The notes under the pieces are model-generated. The model searched no databases. It worked only from the letters and a program-made list of their open reading frames with translations, and had not been told where the DNA came from. Both the position numbers and the translations under genes were made by a program. Below are positions 1-7,157 of a stretch of 11,044 nucleotides of DNA, in pieces. Each line of letters begins with the position of its first letter. The first letter of the stretch is position 1. Source of the DNA: Croceicoccus sp. (lineage in GTDB: Bacteria; Pseudomonadota; Alphaproteobacteria; Sphingomonadales; Sphingomonadaceae); contig JAPYSD010000065.1 of assembly GCA_029936705.1 (NCBI GenBank), positions 1 through 11,044 of the forward strand. The letters are read 5' to 3'.

Positions 1-1
1 T

Positions 2-232
2 CGCGGATGCAGTCGTCGGTCGCGGCCGCGCGGCGCTGCGGGCAGCCGTCGCCAGCCGGTTCGCGTCGCCGCCGTCAACGAACCCGCCGCGCCCAAGGCG
101 TTGAGCGCGGGCGAACGCGCCGACATCGCCCGCCGCCTTGCGCCCGAACCAGCGCCCAGGAGCGCGAGCCAGTTCGCCGAAAGCTTCGATTTCGGCGGCG
201 TCGTTGCCGAAGCGGGAGCGAAGCGTCCCTGA
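2..232 (+). CDS. ftsL: Probable cell division protein FtsL, C-terminal part (5' end outside window)
   Basis: The reading frame enters from the left edge and runs 76 codons to a TGA at 230-232. The visible peptide is low in complexity and rich in Arg, Ala and Pro near its start (for example R-R-Q-P-V-R-V-A-A-V), then Ala/Glu-rich, ending in ...GAKRP. There is no membrane segment or coiled coil in this part. In alphaproteobacterial dcw clusters the gene directly before ftsI is ftsL, a small bitopic protein with an N-terminal membrane helix and periplasmic coiled coil that works with FtsB and FtsQ to activate FtsWI. Sphingomonad FtsL proteins often end in a variable Ala/Pro/Arg tail like this one. 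The stop overlaps the ftsI start as TGATG, which supports this frame as the real one. The identity rests on position and composition, since the diagnostic N-terminal half is missing. Confidence 0.62.
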   Translation, partial: RGCSRRSRPRGAAGSRRQPVRVAAVNEPAAPKALSAGERADIARRLAPEPAPRSASQFAESFDFGGVVAEAGAKRP

Positions 233-2040
233 TGGCTACGCTGCCGCTCTTTCCCTCGGTCAATCTTCCCGATCTGCGGGGAGCGGCGGCGCGCGTCCAG
301 AACGCGGCTGCCGCGCCCGCATATGTGCCCGGCGACCATGGCAGCGCGCCTCCGCCGCCCGCGCGCCGGTATAATCTTCGGACCGAGACGCTGAGGGTGG
401 CGAAGCAGCGCGCCATCGTGATCGCCTTCATCTTTGCTGCCGCGACCGCGGTGCTGGTGCTGCGCGTCGGCATGCTGGGCCTGTTCGAGGCGGACACCGC
501 CCATGCGAACGGCAGCAGCCTGCTGGTGCCCGACCGGGGCGAGATCACCGACCGCAACGGCATCCCGCTGGCCCGCGATTTCAAGAGCTATGCGCTCTGG
601 TTTAATCCCAAGGCGATGGAAGGCGGCGAGCCGCTGACCCGTCCCGCGGGCGAGATCGCGGCCGAGCTGGTCAAAATCTTTCCCGACATGGACCAGGCGG
701 ACCTGACCCGCCGGCTCGCCAGCGGCAAGGGGCAGTACCTGCGCCGCCGCATCCTGCCCGAGCAGGCGAATCGCGTGCACGCCATCGGCGAGCCCGCGCT
801 GAACCCGCCCGCCGAACCCAGCCGCTATTATCCTGAGGGTACGCTGGCCGCCCACGTGCTGGGCTATGTCGGCGCGGACGGGGCCGGACATGTCGGCATG
901 GAGGAAGTGTTCGACAAGCAGCTGACCGATCCCGCCACGCGCGGCGCCCCGGTCGAGCTGGCGATCGATGCCCGGGTGCAGGCCGCGCTCGAGGACGAGC
1001 TTTACCGCGTGATGGGCCTGGCGCAGGCAAAGGGCGCGGGCGGCATCGTGATGGATGTCGACACCGGCGAGGTGGTCGCGCTCGCTTCGCTGCCGACTTT
1101 CGATCCCAACCATATCGACGAACGCGGCATGGAGCTGATGTTCAACCGCGTGACCAACCAGGTCTACGAACTCGGTTCGACGTTCAAGCCGCTGACCGTC
1201 GCGGCCGCGCTCGATGCAGGCACGGTCAGCAATCTTGCCCGCCGCTGGCCGACCGGCGCTCCGCTGCGCGTGGGCCGCTTCTCGATCGGCGACAGCCACA
1301 AGATCGGCAACTCGCTGAACGTGCCCGAGATCCTGATGCATTCGTCGAACATCGGCACCGCGCAGATCGCGGACGAGCTGGGCTCGGTGCGCATGAAGGC
1401 CAAGATGGAAGAGCTGGGTTTCAACGAGAGGCCCCATATCGAACTGCCCGCTCGCGGGTTCCCGATCTGGCGGTCGGGCGAATGGCCGCGCCTGACCACG
1501 ATGACGGTCGGCTTCGGCCACGGCATCGCGGTGACGCCGCTGCACCTGGCCAGCGCCTATGCCGCCATGGTCAACGGCGGGATCTGGCGCCCGGCCACGC
1601 TCAAGAAACTGGCGCCGGGCGACGTGCCCAAGGGCCGCCGCGTCTTCAAGGAAGCCACCAGCGCGCGCATGCGCCAGATGCTGCGCCTGATCGTGACCGA
1701 CGGCACGGGCCGCAAGGCCGAGGCTCCCGGTTTCCGCATCGGCGGCAAGACGGGCAGCGCCGAGAAGCCGGGTGCGGGCGGCTACAAGCGGACCGCGCTG
1801 ATCACCACCTTTGCCAGCGCGTTCCCGATGGACAACCCGCGCTATGTCGTCATCGCCATGATGGACGAGCCGCAGGGGACTGCCGCGACTTCCTATCAGC
1901 GGACGGCGGCATGGAACTCCGCGATGGTGGTCGGAAATGTCGTGCCGCGCATCGGCCCCATGCTGGGCGTGTATCCCGACGACAGCCGCGACATCGACCT
2001 GACGGACCTGCGTCCGCTGATCGGGAAGGAGTCGCACTGA
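232..2040 (+). CDS. ftsI: Peptidoglycan D,D-transpeptidase FtsI (penicillin-binding protein 3)
   Basis: This is the septal class B penicillin-binding protein, 602 aa, which cross-links stem peptides at the division site in the periplasm using glycan made by FtsW. A Pro/Ala-rich cytoplasmic tail of about 60 residues precedes one membrane helix at about residues 61-85 (AIVIAFIFAAATAVLVLRVG). The PBP dimerisation domain follows, with the typical VPDRGEITDRNG segment. The transpeptidase domain carries all three active-site motifs: S-T-F-K at 316-319 (S316 the nucleophile), S-S-N at 371-373 and K-T-G at 506-508. Length is normal for the family. I chose the ATG at 232 because it overlaps the upstream stop as TGATG and begins the natural tail. 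The same frame stays open further upstream to about position 7, but there it reads across the FtsL codons in another frame. No catalytic residue is missing. Confidence 0.96.
   Translation: MATLPLFPSVNLPDLRGAAARVQNAAAAPAYVPGDHGSAPPPPARRYNLRTETLRVAKQRAIVIAFIFAAATAVLVLRVGMLGLFEADTAHANGSSLLVPDRGEITDRNGIPLARDFKSYALWFNPKAMEGGEPLTRPAGEIAAELVKIFPDMDQADLTRRLASGKGQYLRRRILPEQANRVHAIGEPALNPPAEPSRYYPEGTLAAHVLGYVGADGAGHVGMEEVFDKQLTDPATRGAPVELAIDARVQAALEDELYRVMGLAQAKGAGGIVMDVDTGEVVALASLPTFDPNHIDERGMELMFNRVTNQVYELGSTFKPLTVAAALDAGTVSNLARRWPTGAPLRVGRFSIGDSHKIGNSLNVPEILMHSSNIGTAQIADELGSVRMKAKMEELGFNERPHIELPARGFPIWRSGEWPRLTTMTVGFGHGIAVTPLHLASAYAAMVNGGIWRPATLKKLAPGDVPKGRRVFKEATSARMRQMLRLIVTDGTGRKAEAPGFRIGGKTGSAEKPGAGGYKRTALITTFASAFPMDNPRYVVIAMMDEPQGTAATSYQRTAAWNSAMVVGNVVPRIGPMLGVYPDDSRDIDLTDLRPLIGKESH
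2026..2031 (+). promoter_or_regulatory. Ribosome binding site for murE
   Basis: AAGGAG lies inside the last codons of ftsI, 8 nt before the murE ATG at 2040. It is one of the clearest Shine-Dalgarno matches in the window and supports starting murE at the TGATG overlap. Confidence 0.7.
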
Positions 2041-3521
2041 TGCGCCTTGCGGCCATTCTCGAACGGGCGGGGCTGGATGCCGGCGGCGCGGGCGATGCCG
2101 CCGTGACCGGTTTCGCCATCGACCACCGCAAGGTCGCCCCCGGCACCGTCTTCGGCGCGTTCCAGGGCGCCAGCGTCAATGGCGAGGATTTCATTCCCGC
2201 CGCTGTCGAAAGCGGCGCGGTCGCCGTCGTCGCGCGGCCCGAGGCGAGGGTCGAGGGCGCGCTGCATGTCGCGGACCCGATGCCCCGCCGCGCGTTCGCG
2301 CGCATGGCGGCTAAGTTCTTCGTGCCCGTCCCCGCCACCATCGCCGCGGTCACCGGCACCAACGGCAAGACCTCCACGGTCGAGATGACGCGCCAGATCT
2401 GGCGCATGTGCGGCTATTCCGCGGCCAGCATCGGTACGCTGGGCGTCACCACGCCTGACGAGAGCGTGTCGACCGGCCTGACCACGCCCGACATCGTCAC
2501 CTTCCTGTCGAACATGACCGGCCTGGCGCGCGAGGGCGTGACGCATGTCGCCTACGAGGCGTCGAGCCACGGCCTTTCGCAGTTCCGGAACGAAGGGCTG
2601 ACCGTCGCGGCGGGGGCGTTCACCAATCTGTCGCGCGATCACCTCGACTATCACGAAACGATGGAAGATTATTTCGCCGCCAAGATGCGCCTGTTCGGCG
2701 AAGTCGTCGCCGATGGCGGAAAGGCGGTGATCTGGGCCGACGATCCGCACAGCGATGCGGCGATCGAATGCGCCGCCACGCGCGGGCTGTCGATCCTGGC
2801 GGTGGGCAACCGGGCGGACCAAAACGGCATCCGCCTGTCCGGCAGGCACCCGACCGAGCTGGGCCAGGAACTGGCGGTCAGCTACGCAGGCACGGATTAC
2901 AAGGTTAGGTTGCCGCTGATCGGTGCGTACCAGGCCGCCAATGCGCTGATGGCCGCCGGGCTGGTGATCGCCACCGCCGATGCGTCGGGACCTGCAGCCG
3001 CGCAGGTGTTCGATACCATGTCGCGGCTGCAGCCCGTTCGCGGACGGCTCGAACGCGCGGCGCTGAACCGGGCGGGCGCTCCCGCCTATGTCGATTACGC
3101 CCACACGCCCGAGGCGCTGGAAGCAGCGATCGCCGCGCTGCGCCCGCATGTCGCGGCAAGCGGCCGCCTGATCGTCGTGTTCGGCGCGGGCGGCGACCGC
3201 GACGCGGGCAAGCGCGGCCCGATGGGCGCGGTCGTGGCGCGCGACGCCGACATCGCGATCGTTACCGACGACAATCCGCGCGGCGAGGATCCCGCGCATA
3301 TCCGCGCCGCCGTCATGGCGGGCGCGCAAGGCGGATCGAATATCACCGAGATCGCAGGACGGCGCGAGGCAATCGCCGCCGCGATCAGCCAGGCGGGCAA
3401 GGGCGACATCGTCCTGATCGCCGGCAAGGGCCACGAACAAGGCCAGGTTTATGGGCGCGGCGAAGCCACACGCGTCCACCCTTTCGACGATGTCACCGTA
3501 GCAAGAGAGTGCGCAGCATGA
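2040..3521 (+). CDS. murE: UDP-N-acetylmuramoyl-L-alanyl-D-glutamate--2,6-diaminopimelate ligase MurE
   Basis: This cytoplasmic ATP-dependent ligase adds meso-diaminopimelate to UDP-MurNAc-L-Ala-D-Glu. It is 493 aa, normal for the family, with all three Mur ligase domains. The N-terminal UDP-binding domain carries DHRKVAPG at about residues 29-36. The ATP loop G-T-N-G-K-T-S is at 106-112 (K110). The lysine expected to be carbamylated is K215, in YFAAKMRLF. The C-terminal domain has GAGGDRDAGKRGPMG and ends with GKGHEQGQ. The D-N-P-R motif at 411-414, followed by GEDP, is the known mark of meso-DAP rather than lysine specificity, so the wall should be of the DAP type. The ATG overlaps the ftsI stop (TGATG) and is preceded by AAGGAG. 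Its end overlaps the next gene by 4 nt (ATGA). Confidence 0.96.
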   Translation: MRLAAILERAGLDAGGAGDAAVTGFAIDHRKVAPGTVFGAFQGASVNGEDFIPAAVESGAVAVVARPEARVEGALHVADPMPRRAFARMAAKFFVPVPATIAAVTGTNGKTSTVEMTRQIWRMCGYSAASIGTLGVTTPDESVSTGLTTPDIVTFLSNMTGLAREGVTHVAYEASSHGLSQFRNEGLTVAAGAFTNLSRDHLDYHETMEDYFAAKMRLFGEVVADGGKAVIWADDPHSDAAIECAATRGLSILAVGNRADQNGIRLSGRHPTELGQELAVSYAGTDYKVRLPLIGAYQAANALMAAGLVIATADASGPAAAQVFDTMSRLQPVRGRLERAALNRAGAPAYVDYAHTPEALEAAIAALRPHVAASGRLIVVFGAGGDRDAGKRGPMGAVVARDADIAIVTDDNPRGEDPAHIRAAVMAGAQGGSNITEIAGRREAIAAAISQAGKGDIVLIAGKGHEQGQVYGRGEATRVHPFDDVTVARECAA

Positions 3522-4555
3522 GTGGAGCTCACATGAAATCCGTCCTCAAGACCGCCGCCCTGAAGAGTCCGGTCCAGAAGAGCCCGGCGATCAAGGCCAT
3601 TCGCCCGGTGCCGGACGCGACAAGGATCGCGATCATCGAGGATAGCGACGCGGGCGGAGAGCGCCCGCTGTGGCGCGCCCATACGCTGGCGATGGCGACG
3701 GACGGCACGGTGCACGGCGATTTCGCGGCCAGCCACGTCGCCTTCACGCCGGGTGAGGTCCAGCGCGGTTCGCTCTATGTCGCGCAGGGCGAGGTGGACG
3801 CGATGGCGGCGCTGCAGAACGGCGCGGCGGGATGCCTCTCGGTCCACAAGCTGCGCGGTCCGCACGTGCTGGTCGACGACATTCACCTGGCGCTGGCCCG
3901 CATCGCCCGCGCATCGCGCAATCGTTCGCGCGCGACGATGACCGCGCTGGCGGGGTTCGCCGCGGATTCGGTGATCGACGTCGTGCTGCACGACGCGCTC
4001 GACCGCGCGAGCCGCGGCATGGCATGGAGCGCCGATGCCGAGCTTGGCATGGCGGCATCGCTCTGCACGCTGGCGGCGGACCGCAATCACGCGATCTTCG
4101 CGCTCGACAATGTCGACGATGCCCGCGCACTGCGCCCGCACCTGTTCGTGTCCGGCCCCACGCTGGACCACGCCACCGGCGAGGGTATCGCCGCGACGCT
4201 GCAGCATGGCGGTGCGGCCGTGCTGCCTGCCGACAGCTGCGATTTCGCCGCCTGGCGCGCCGCCGCGCTGGATGCAGGGGCGCAGGTCTATGGCTATGGC
4301 CGCAAGCCCAGCGCCGACATCCGCCTGGTCGACACGGTCAGGCTGGACGACGGCAGCACGCTGGTCACCGCCGACATGATGGGCCGCGCCATGTGCTGGT
4401 CGCTGGCCGAGGGCCTGTTCGAGGAAAGCGACGCGCTGGAATCGCTGGCGATCATGGGCGCGATGCGCGCCGCCGGGGCGTCGCTGGGCGCTGCCGCGCT
4501 GGCGCTGTGCGGACACGTGGAAGAGGATGAAGCCCCGCTCGCCGTGGCGGTCTGA
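3518..4555 (+). CDS. Degenerate MurF-like protein (probable Mur ligase pseudoenzyme) at the murF position
   Basis: The protein is 345 aa, against roughly 450-480 for MurF (UDP-MurNAc-tripeptide--D-Ala-D-Ala ligase). It starts with a Lys-rich leader holding two K-S-P steps (residues 17-23). A domain resembling MurF domain I follows (about 51-130: LWRAHTLAMATDGTVHGDF, then GSLYVAQ and NGAAG). After that comes a stretch collinear with domain II (about 140-335), including RNHAIFALDN, GGAAVLPADS and a final Ala-rich helix. By eye alignment, the ATP loop (TGSSGKTS in E. coli MurF) is replaced by AGFAADSV at 145-152. The block carrying the carbamylated lysine is deleted between about 220 and 226, and G-R-H-N becomes E-E-S-D at 302-305. 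The domain I T-D-T-R motif reads F-T-P-G. Domain III is absent. The frame is intact with G/C-rich third positions, so it is probably translated. Start: the ATG at 3518 overlaps the murE stop as ATGA; an ATG at 3533 with GGAG 5 nt upstream is an alternative. It probably cannot ligate; any role is unknown. Confidence 0.8.
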   Translation: MSGAHMKSVLKTAALKSPVQKSPAIKAIRPVPDATRIAIIEDSDAGGERPLWRAHTLAMATDGTVHGDFAASHVAFTPGEVQRGSLYVAQGEVDAMAALQNGAAGCLSVHKLRGPHVLVDDIHLALARIARASRNRSRATMTALAGFAADSVIDVVLHDALDRASRGMAWSADAELGMAASLCTLAADRNHAIFALDNVDDARALRPHLFVSGPTLDHATGEGIAATLQHGGAAVLPADSCDFAAWRAAALDAGAQVYGYGRKPSADIRLVDTVRLDDGSTLVTADMMGRAMCWSLAEGLFEESDALESLAIMGAMRAAGASLGAAALALCGHVEEDEAPLAVAV

Positions 4556-4698
4556 ACGGACAGCCGTGCCGATACCGGCATATCCAGCCATCGTTCAGGT
4601 GGGGAAAGGCTGAGGGGGACGCTTCACATGGCCGTTGGCATCGCTCATTGCCTAGGGCTGCGTGGCCGCGAAATCAAAGCGGCGTCCAAGGAGCGCGA
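4556..4698 (+). other. Only intergenic gap of the cluster (murF-like to mraY)
   Basis: This is the only non-overlapping junction in the window, 143 nt long. It contains a small hairpin, TGCCG-ATAC-CGGCA at 4567-4580, without a following T run, so it is not a convincing terminator. TTGGCA at 4635-4640 resembles a -35 box, but I see no good -10 at 16-18 nt. The frame of the MurF-like gene stays open after its stop from 4556 to 4708, but the translation there does not resemble MurF domain III. The gap may hold an internal promoter, a short leader ORF (see 4628-4711) or leftover DNA from loss of the murF 3' end. Confidence 0.5.
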
Positions 4699-4711
4699 AT
4701 GCTGTACCTGA
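4628..4711 (+). CDS. Possible 27-aa leader ORF overlapping the mraY start
   Basis: ATG at 4628 opens a 27-codon frame (MAVGIAHCLGLRGREIKAAS, then KERECCT) ending in TGA at 4709-4711, 10 nt inside mraY. GAGGGGG at 4612-4618 lies 9 nt upstream and could serve as a ribosome binding site. If translated, it would couple mraY to upstream translation in the way the other junctions are coupled. I recognise no family. The ORF is short in GC-rich DNA, so chance is a real alternative. Confidence 0.2.
   Translation: MAVGIAHCLGLRGREIKAASKERECCT
4688..4693 (+). promoter_or_regulatory. Ribosome binding site for mraY
   Basis: AAGGAG sits 5 nt before the ATG at 4699 and fixes the mraY start there rather than at earlier in-frame codons in the gap. 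mraY is the one gene here not started by a stop/start overlap, so it depends on this site. Confidence 0.75.
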
Positions 4712-5760
4712 TCGCCCAGTGGCTCGATTTCGAAGGGCTGGCCAATCTTGTCCGATACCAGAGCTTTCGGGCAGGCGCCTGCCTGCTGACGGCGCTGGCG
4801 ATCGGCCTGCTGATCGGCCCGCGCTTCATCGACCTGCTGCGCGTGCGGCAGGGCAAGGGCCAGCCGATCCGGCTGGACGGTCCGCAGACCCACCTCGCCA
4901 AGCGCGGCACGCCCACCATGGGCGGGCTGCTGATCATGGCCTCGGTCTCGGTCTCGATGCTGCTGTGGATGGACCTTGGCAACGCCGCAGTGTGGGCCTG
5001 TATCGCGGTCACGCTGGGCTTCGGGCTGATCGGTTTCCTCGACGATTATGACAAGGTCCGCAAGGCAAGCCACCGGGGCGTGCCGGGCAAGGTGCGGCTG
5101 GCGGGCGAATTCCTGATCGCGGGCATCGCCGCCTGGCTGGTGGTGGGCGAAACGACGCTCTACCTGCCCTTCGTCAGCTTCGGCATACCGCTGGGGCCGT
5201 TCTATTACGTGTTCGCCGCCTTCGTCATCGTGGGCGCGGGCAATGCCGTGAACCTGACCGACGGGCTCGACGGGCTTGCCATCATGCCGGTCATCATCGC
5301 CAGCGGCACCTTTGCCATCATCGCCTATCTGGTCGGCCGCATCGATTATGCCGGCTACCTCGGCATTCCCTATGTCGAGAGCGCGGGCGAGCTGTCGATC
5401 CTGTGCGCGGCGATCATCGGCGCCGGGCTGGCGTTCCTGTGGTTCAACGCGCCCCCTGCCGCCGTGTTCATGGGCGATACCGGGTCGCTGGCGCTTGGCG
5501 GGGCGCTGGGCACCATCGCGGTCGCCGCCCATCACGAGGTCGTGCTGGCCATCGTCGGCGGGCTGTTCGTGCTCGAGGCGGTGTCGGTCATCGTGCAGGT
5601 GTTCTGGTTCAAGCGTACCGGCAAGCGGGTGTTCCGCATGGCCCCGATCCACCACCATTTCGAACAGAAGGGCTGGGCCGAATCCACCGTGGTCGTGCGC
5701 TTCTGGATCGTGGCGATCGTGCTGGCCGTGATCGGCCTTGCGACACTGAAGGTGCGATGA
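4699..5760 (+). CDS. mraY: Phospho-N-acetylmuramoyl-pentapeptide transferase MraY
   Basis: This polytopic inner-membrane enzyme transfers phospho-MurNAc-pentapeptide from the UDP precursor to undecaprenyl phosphate, giving lipid I. The protein is 353 aa, close to the usual 350-360, and mostly hydrophobic with about ten membrane helices. Family signatures are all present: GQPIRLDGPQTHLAKRGTPT from residue 54, the catalytic D-D at 115-116 (FLDDYDK), NLTDGLDGLA at 185-194, FMGDTGSLALGG from 257, and the cytoplasmic APIHHHFE with three His at 318-320. The start MLYLIAQWLDFEG is typical of alphaproteobacterial MraY and follows AAGGAG. It comes after the 143-nt gap, so it may be expressed partly independently of the upstream genes. 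Its end overlaps murD (ATGA). No abnormal residues seen. Confidence 0.97.
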   Translation: MLYLIAQWLDFEGLANLVRYQSFRAGACLLTALAIGLLIGPRFIDLLRVRQGKGQPIRLDGPQTHLAKRGTPTMGGLLIMASVSVSMLLWMDLGNAAVWACIAVTLGFGLIGFLDDYDKVRKASHRGVPGKVRLAGEFLIAGIAAWLVVGETTLYLPFVSFGIPLGPFYYVFAAFVIVGAGNAVNLTDGLDGLAIMPVIIASGTFAIIAYLVGRIDYAGYLGIPYVESAGELSILCAAIIGAGLAFLWFNAPPAAVFMGDTGSLALGGALGTIAVAAHHEVVLAIVGGLFVLEAVSVIVQVFWFKRTGKRVFRMAPIHHHFEQKGWAESTVVVRFWIVAIVLAVIGLATLKVR

Positions 5761-7157
5761 CGCAGGACGCCGCCCCCTCTGCCTCGGGCATATTGCCGCC
5801 CAGCGTGTTCGCGGGGCGCAACTATGCCGTCCTGGGGCTGGCCCGCACCGGCATGGCGTCGATCCGCGCGCTTTGCGATGCGGGTGCGCGCGTATTGGCC
5901 TGGGACCGCGATCCCGAAGCGCGCCGCCTTGCCGAACAGCTGGTGGGCGATTGCCGCGGCATGCTGCAGGTGGGCGAGATCGACCGCTACTCGGTCGCCG
6001 GGTATGACGGCATCGTCGTATCCCCCGGCGTCCCGCTGAACCGCCATCCGATTATGGAGATCGCGCGCGCCACCGGCGTCGCCATCATAGGCGACATCGA
6101 ACTGTTCGCGCAGGCCCGGCCCGAACTGCCCCCGCACAGGGTGGCGGGCATCACCGGTACCAATGGCAAGTCCACCACCTGCGCGCTGCTGCATCACTTG
6201 CTGAAGGGCGCGGGCTATTCGACCCGGCTGGGCGGCAATATCGGCATACCCGTCCTCTCGACCGAGGCGCTGGAACCCAATGCCAAGGGGCCGGCGATCT
6301 ACGTGTTCGAACTGTCGAGCTACCAGATCGACATCACCAGCAGCCTCTCGTGCGAGGCGGCGGCGATCCTGAACGTCTCGCCCGACCACCTCGACCGCTA
6401 TGACGGCAGCTTCGAGGCCTATACCGAGAGCAAGGTGCGCCTGTTCGGCATGCAGGACGCGCGCGCGATGGCATTGGTCGACCGTGCCAGCCTGCGCCTT
6501 CCGGCGGTGGCGCGGGCGATGTCGCATCGCTCGCCCATCGTGATCGAGGACGTGTCGCTTCCCGGCAGGCCGGAGGACTGGCCCTCGCTGCAGGGGCCGC
6601 ACAACCGCGGCAATGCCGCCGCGGCAGTCGCCATCGCGCGCCGCTTCGGGGTCGAGGAAGCGGATATCGAGGCCGGCCTCAAGAGCTTTCGCGGCCTGCC
6701 GCACCGGATGGAACGCGTGGCCGATATCGCGGGCGTCGCCTTCGTCAACGATTCCAAGGCCACCAACCCGGCTTCCACCGCGCCTGCGCTGGCCGCGTTC
6801 CCGCCCGAGGACGGGCGCAAGCGCATCCACTGGATCGTCGGCGGCCTGCCCAAGGGCGACACGCTGGGCGAGTGCGAGGCCATGCTGGACCATGTCGCTG
6901 CCGCCTATACGATCGGGGAAGCGGGGCCGATGTTCACGGCGCTGCTGGAAGGCCGCGTGCCCGTCCAGCGCTCGGAAATGATGGGCGAGGCCGTGCGCGC
7001 CGCCGCTGCCGCCGCAAAGCCCGGCGACGTGGTGCTGCTGTCGCCCGCCTGCGCCAGCTTCGACCAGTTCCGCGATTACGAAAAGCGGGGCGAGGCGTTC
7101 GCCAGCCTCGTCGCCATGCTGGCCAATGGCGGCTCGCCAGAGGAAGGGCAGTCATGA
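5757..7157 (+). CDS. murD: UDP-N-acetylmuramoyl-L-alanine--D-glutamate ligase MurD
   Basis: This cytoplasmic Mur ligase adds D-glutamate to UDP-MurNAc-L-Ala. It is 466 aa, slightly longer than E. coli MurD (about 438) because of a 20-residue N-terminal lead. The N-terminal Rossmann-like domain begins YAVLGLARTGMAS at about residue 23, as in MurD rather than MurE/F. The ATP loop G-T-N-G-K-S is at 134-139 (K138). The expected carbamylated lysine is K226 in TESKVRLF. G-P-H-N lies at 280-283, and NDSKATNPAST marks the substrate-binding region at the start of domain III. All catalytic elements missing from the MurF-like protein upstream are intact here. The ATG at 5757 overlaps the mraY stop as ATGA, with AAGGTG just upstream. 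The 3' end overlaps ftsW in the same way. Confidence 0.96.
   Translation: MTQDAAPSASGILPPSVFAGRNYAVLGLARTGMASIRALCDAGARVLAWDRDPEARRLAEQLVGDCRGMLQVGEIDRYSVAGYDGIVVSPGVPLNRHPIMEIARATGVAIIGDIELFAQARPELPPHRVAGITGTNGKSTTCALLHHLLKGAGYSTRLGGNIGIPVLSTEALEPNAKGPAIYVFELSSYQIDITSSLSCEAAAILNVSPDHLDRYDGSFEAYTESKVRLFGMQDARAMALVDRASLRLPAVARAMSHRSPIVIEDVSLPGRPEDWPSLQGPHNRGNAAAAVAIARRFGVEEADIEAGLKSFRGLPHRMERVADIAGVAFVNDSKATNPASTAPALAAFPPEDGRKRIHWIVGGLPKGDTLGECEAMLDHVAAAYTIGEAGPMFTALLEGRVPVQRSEMMGEAVRAAAAAAKPGDVVLLSPACASFDQFRDYEKRGEAFASLVAMLANGGSPEEGQS

Noticed and set aside
7..231. A possible 75-residue N-terminal extension of FtsI in the same open frame.
   Set aside because: It is Arg/Ser-rich nonsense overlapping the FtsL frame, and the ATG at 232 forms a clean TGATG overlap with that stop.
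3518..4555. The MurF-like gene as a frameshifted normal murF.
   Set aside because: I looked in the other forward frames around 3930-4530 for G-x-x-G-K-T, the lysine segment and G-x-H-N and found none. The alignment with MurF stays collinear in one frame, and domain III has no room before mraY.
4567..4580. Hairpin TGCCG-ATAC-CGGCA as a rho-independent terminator.
   Set aside because: The stem is only 5 bp and no T run follows. It sits inside an operon whose downstream genes need transcription.
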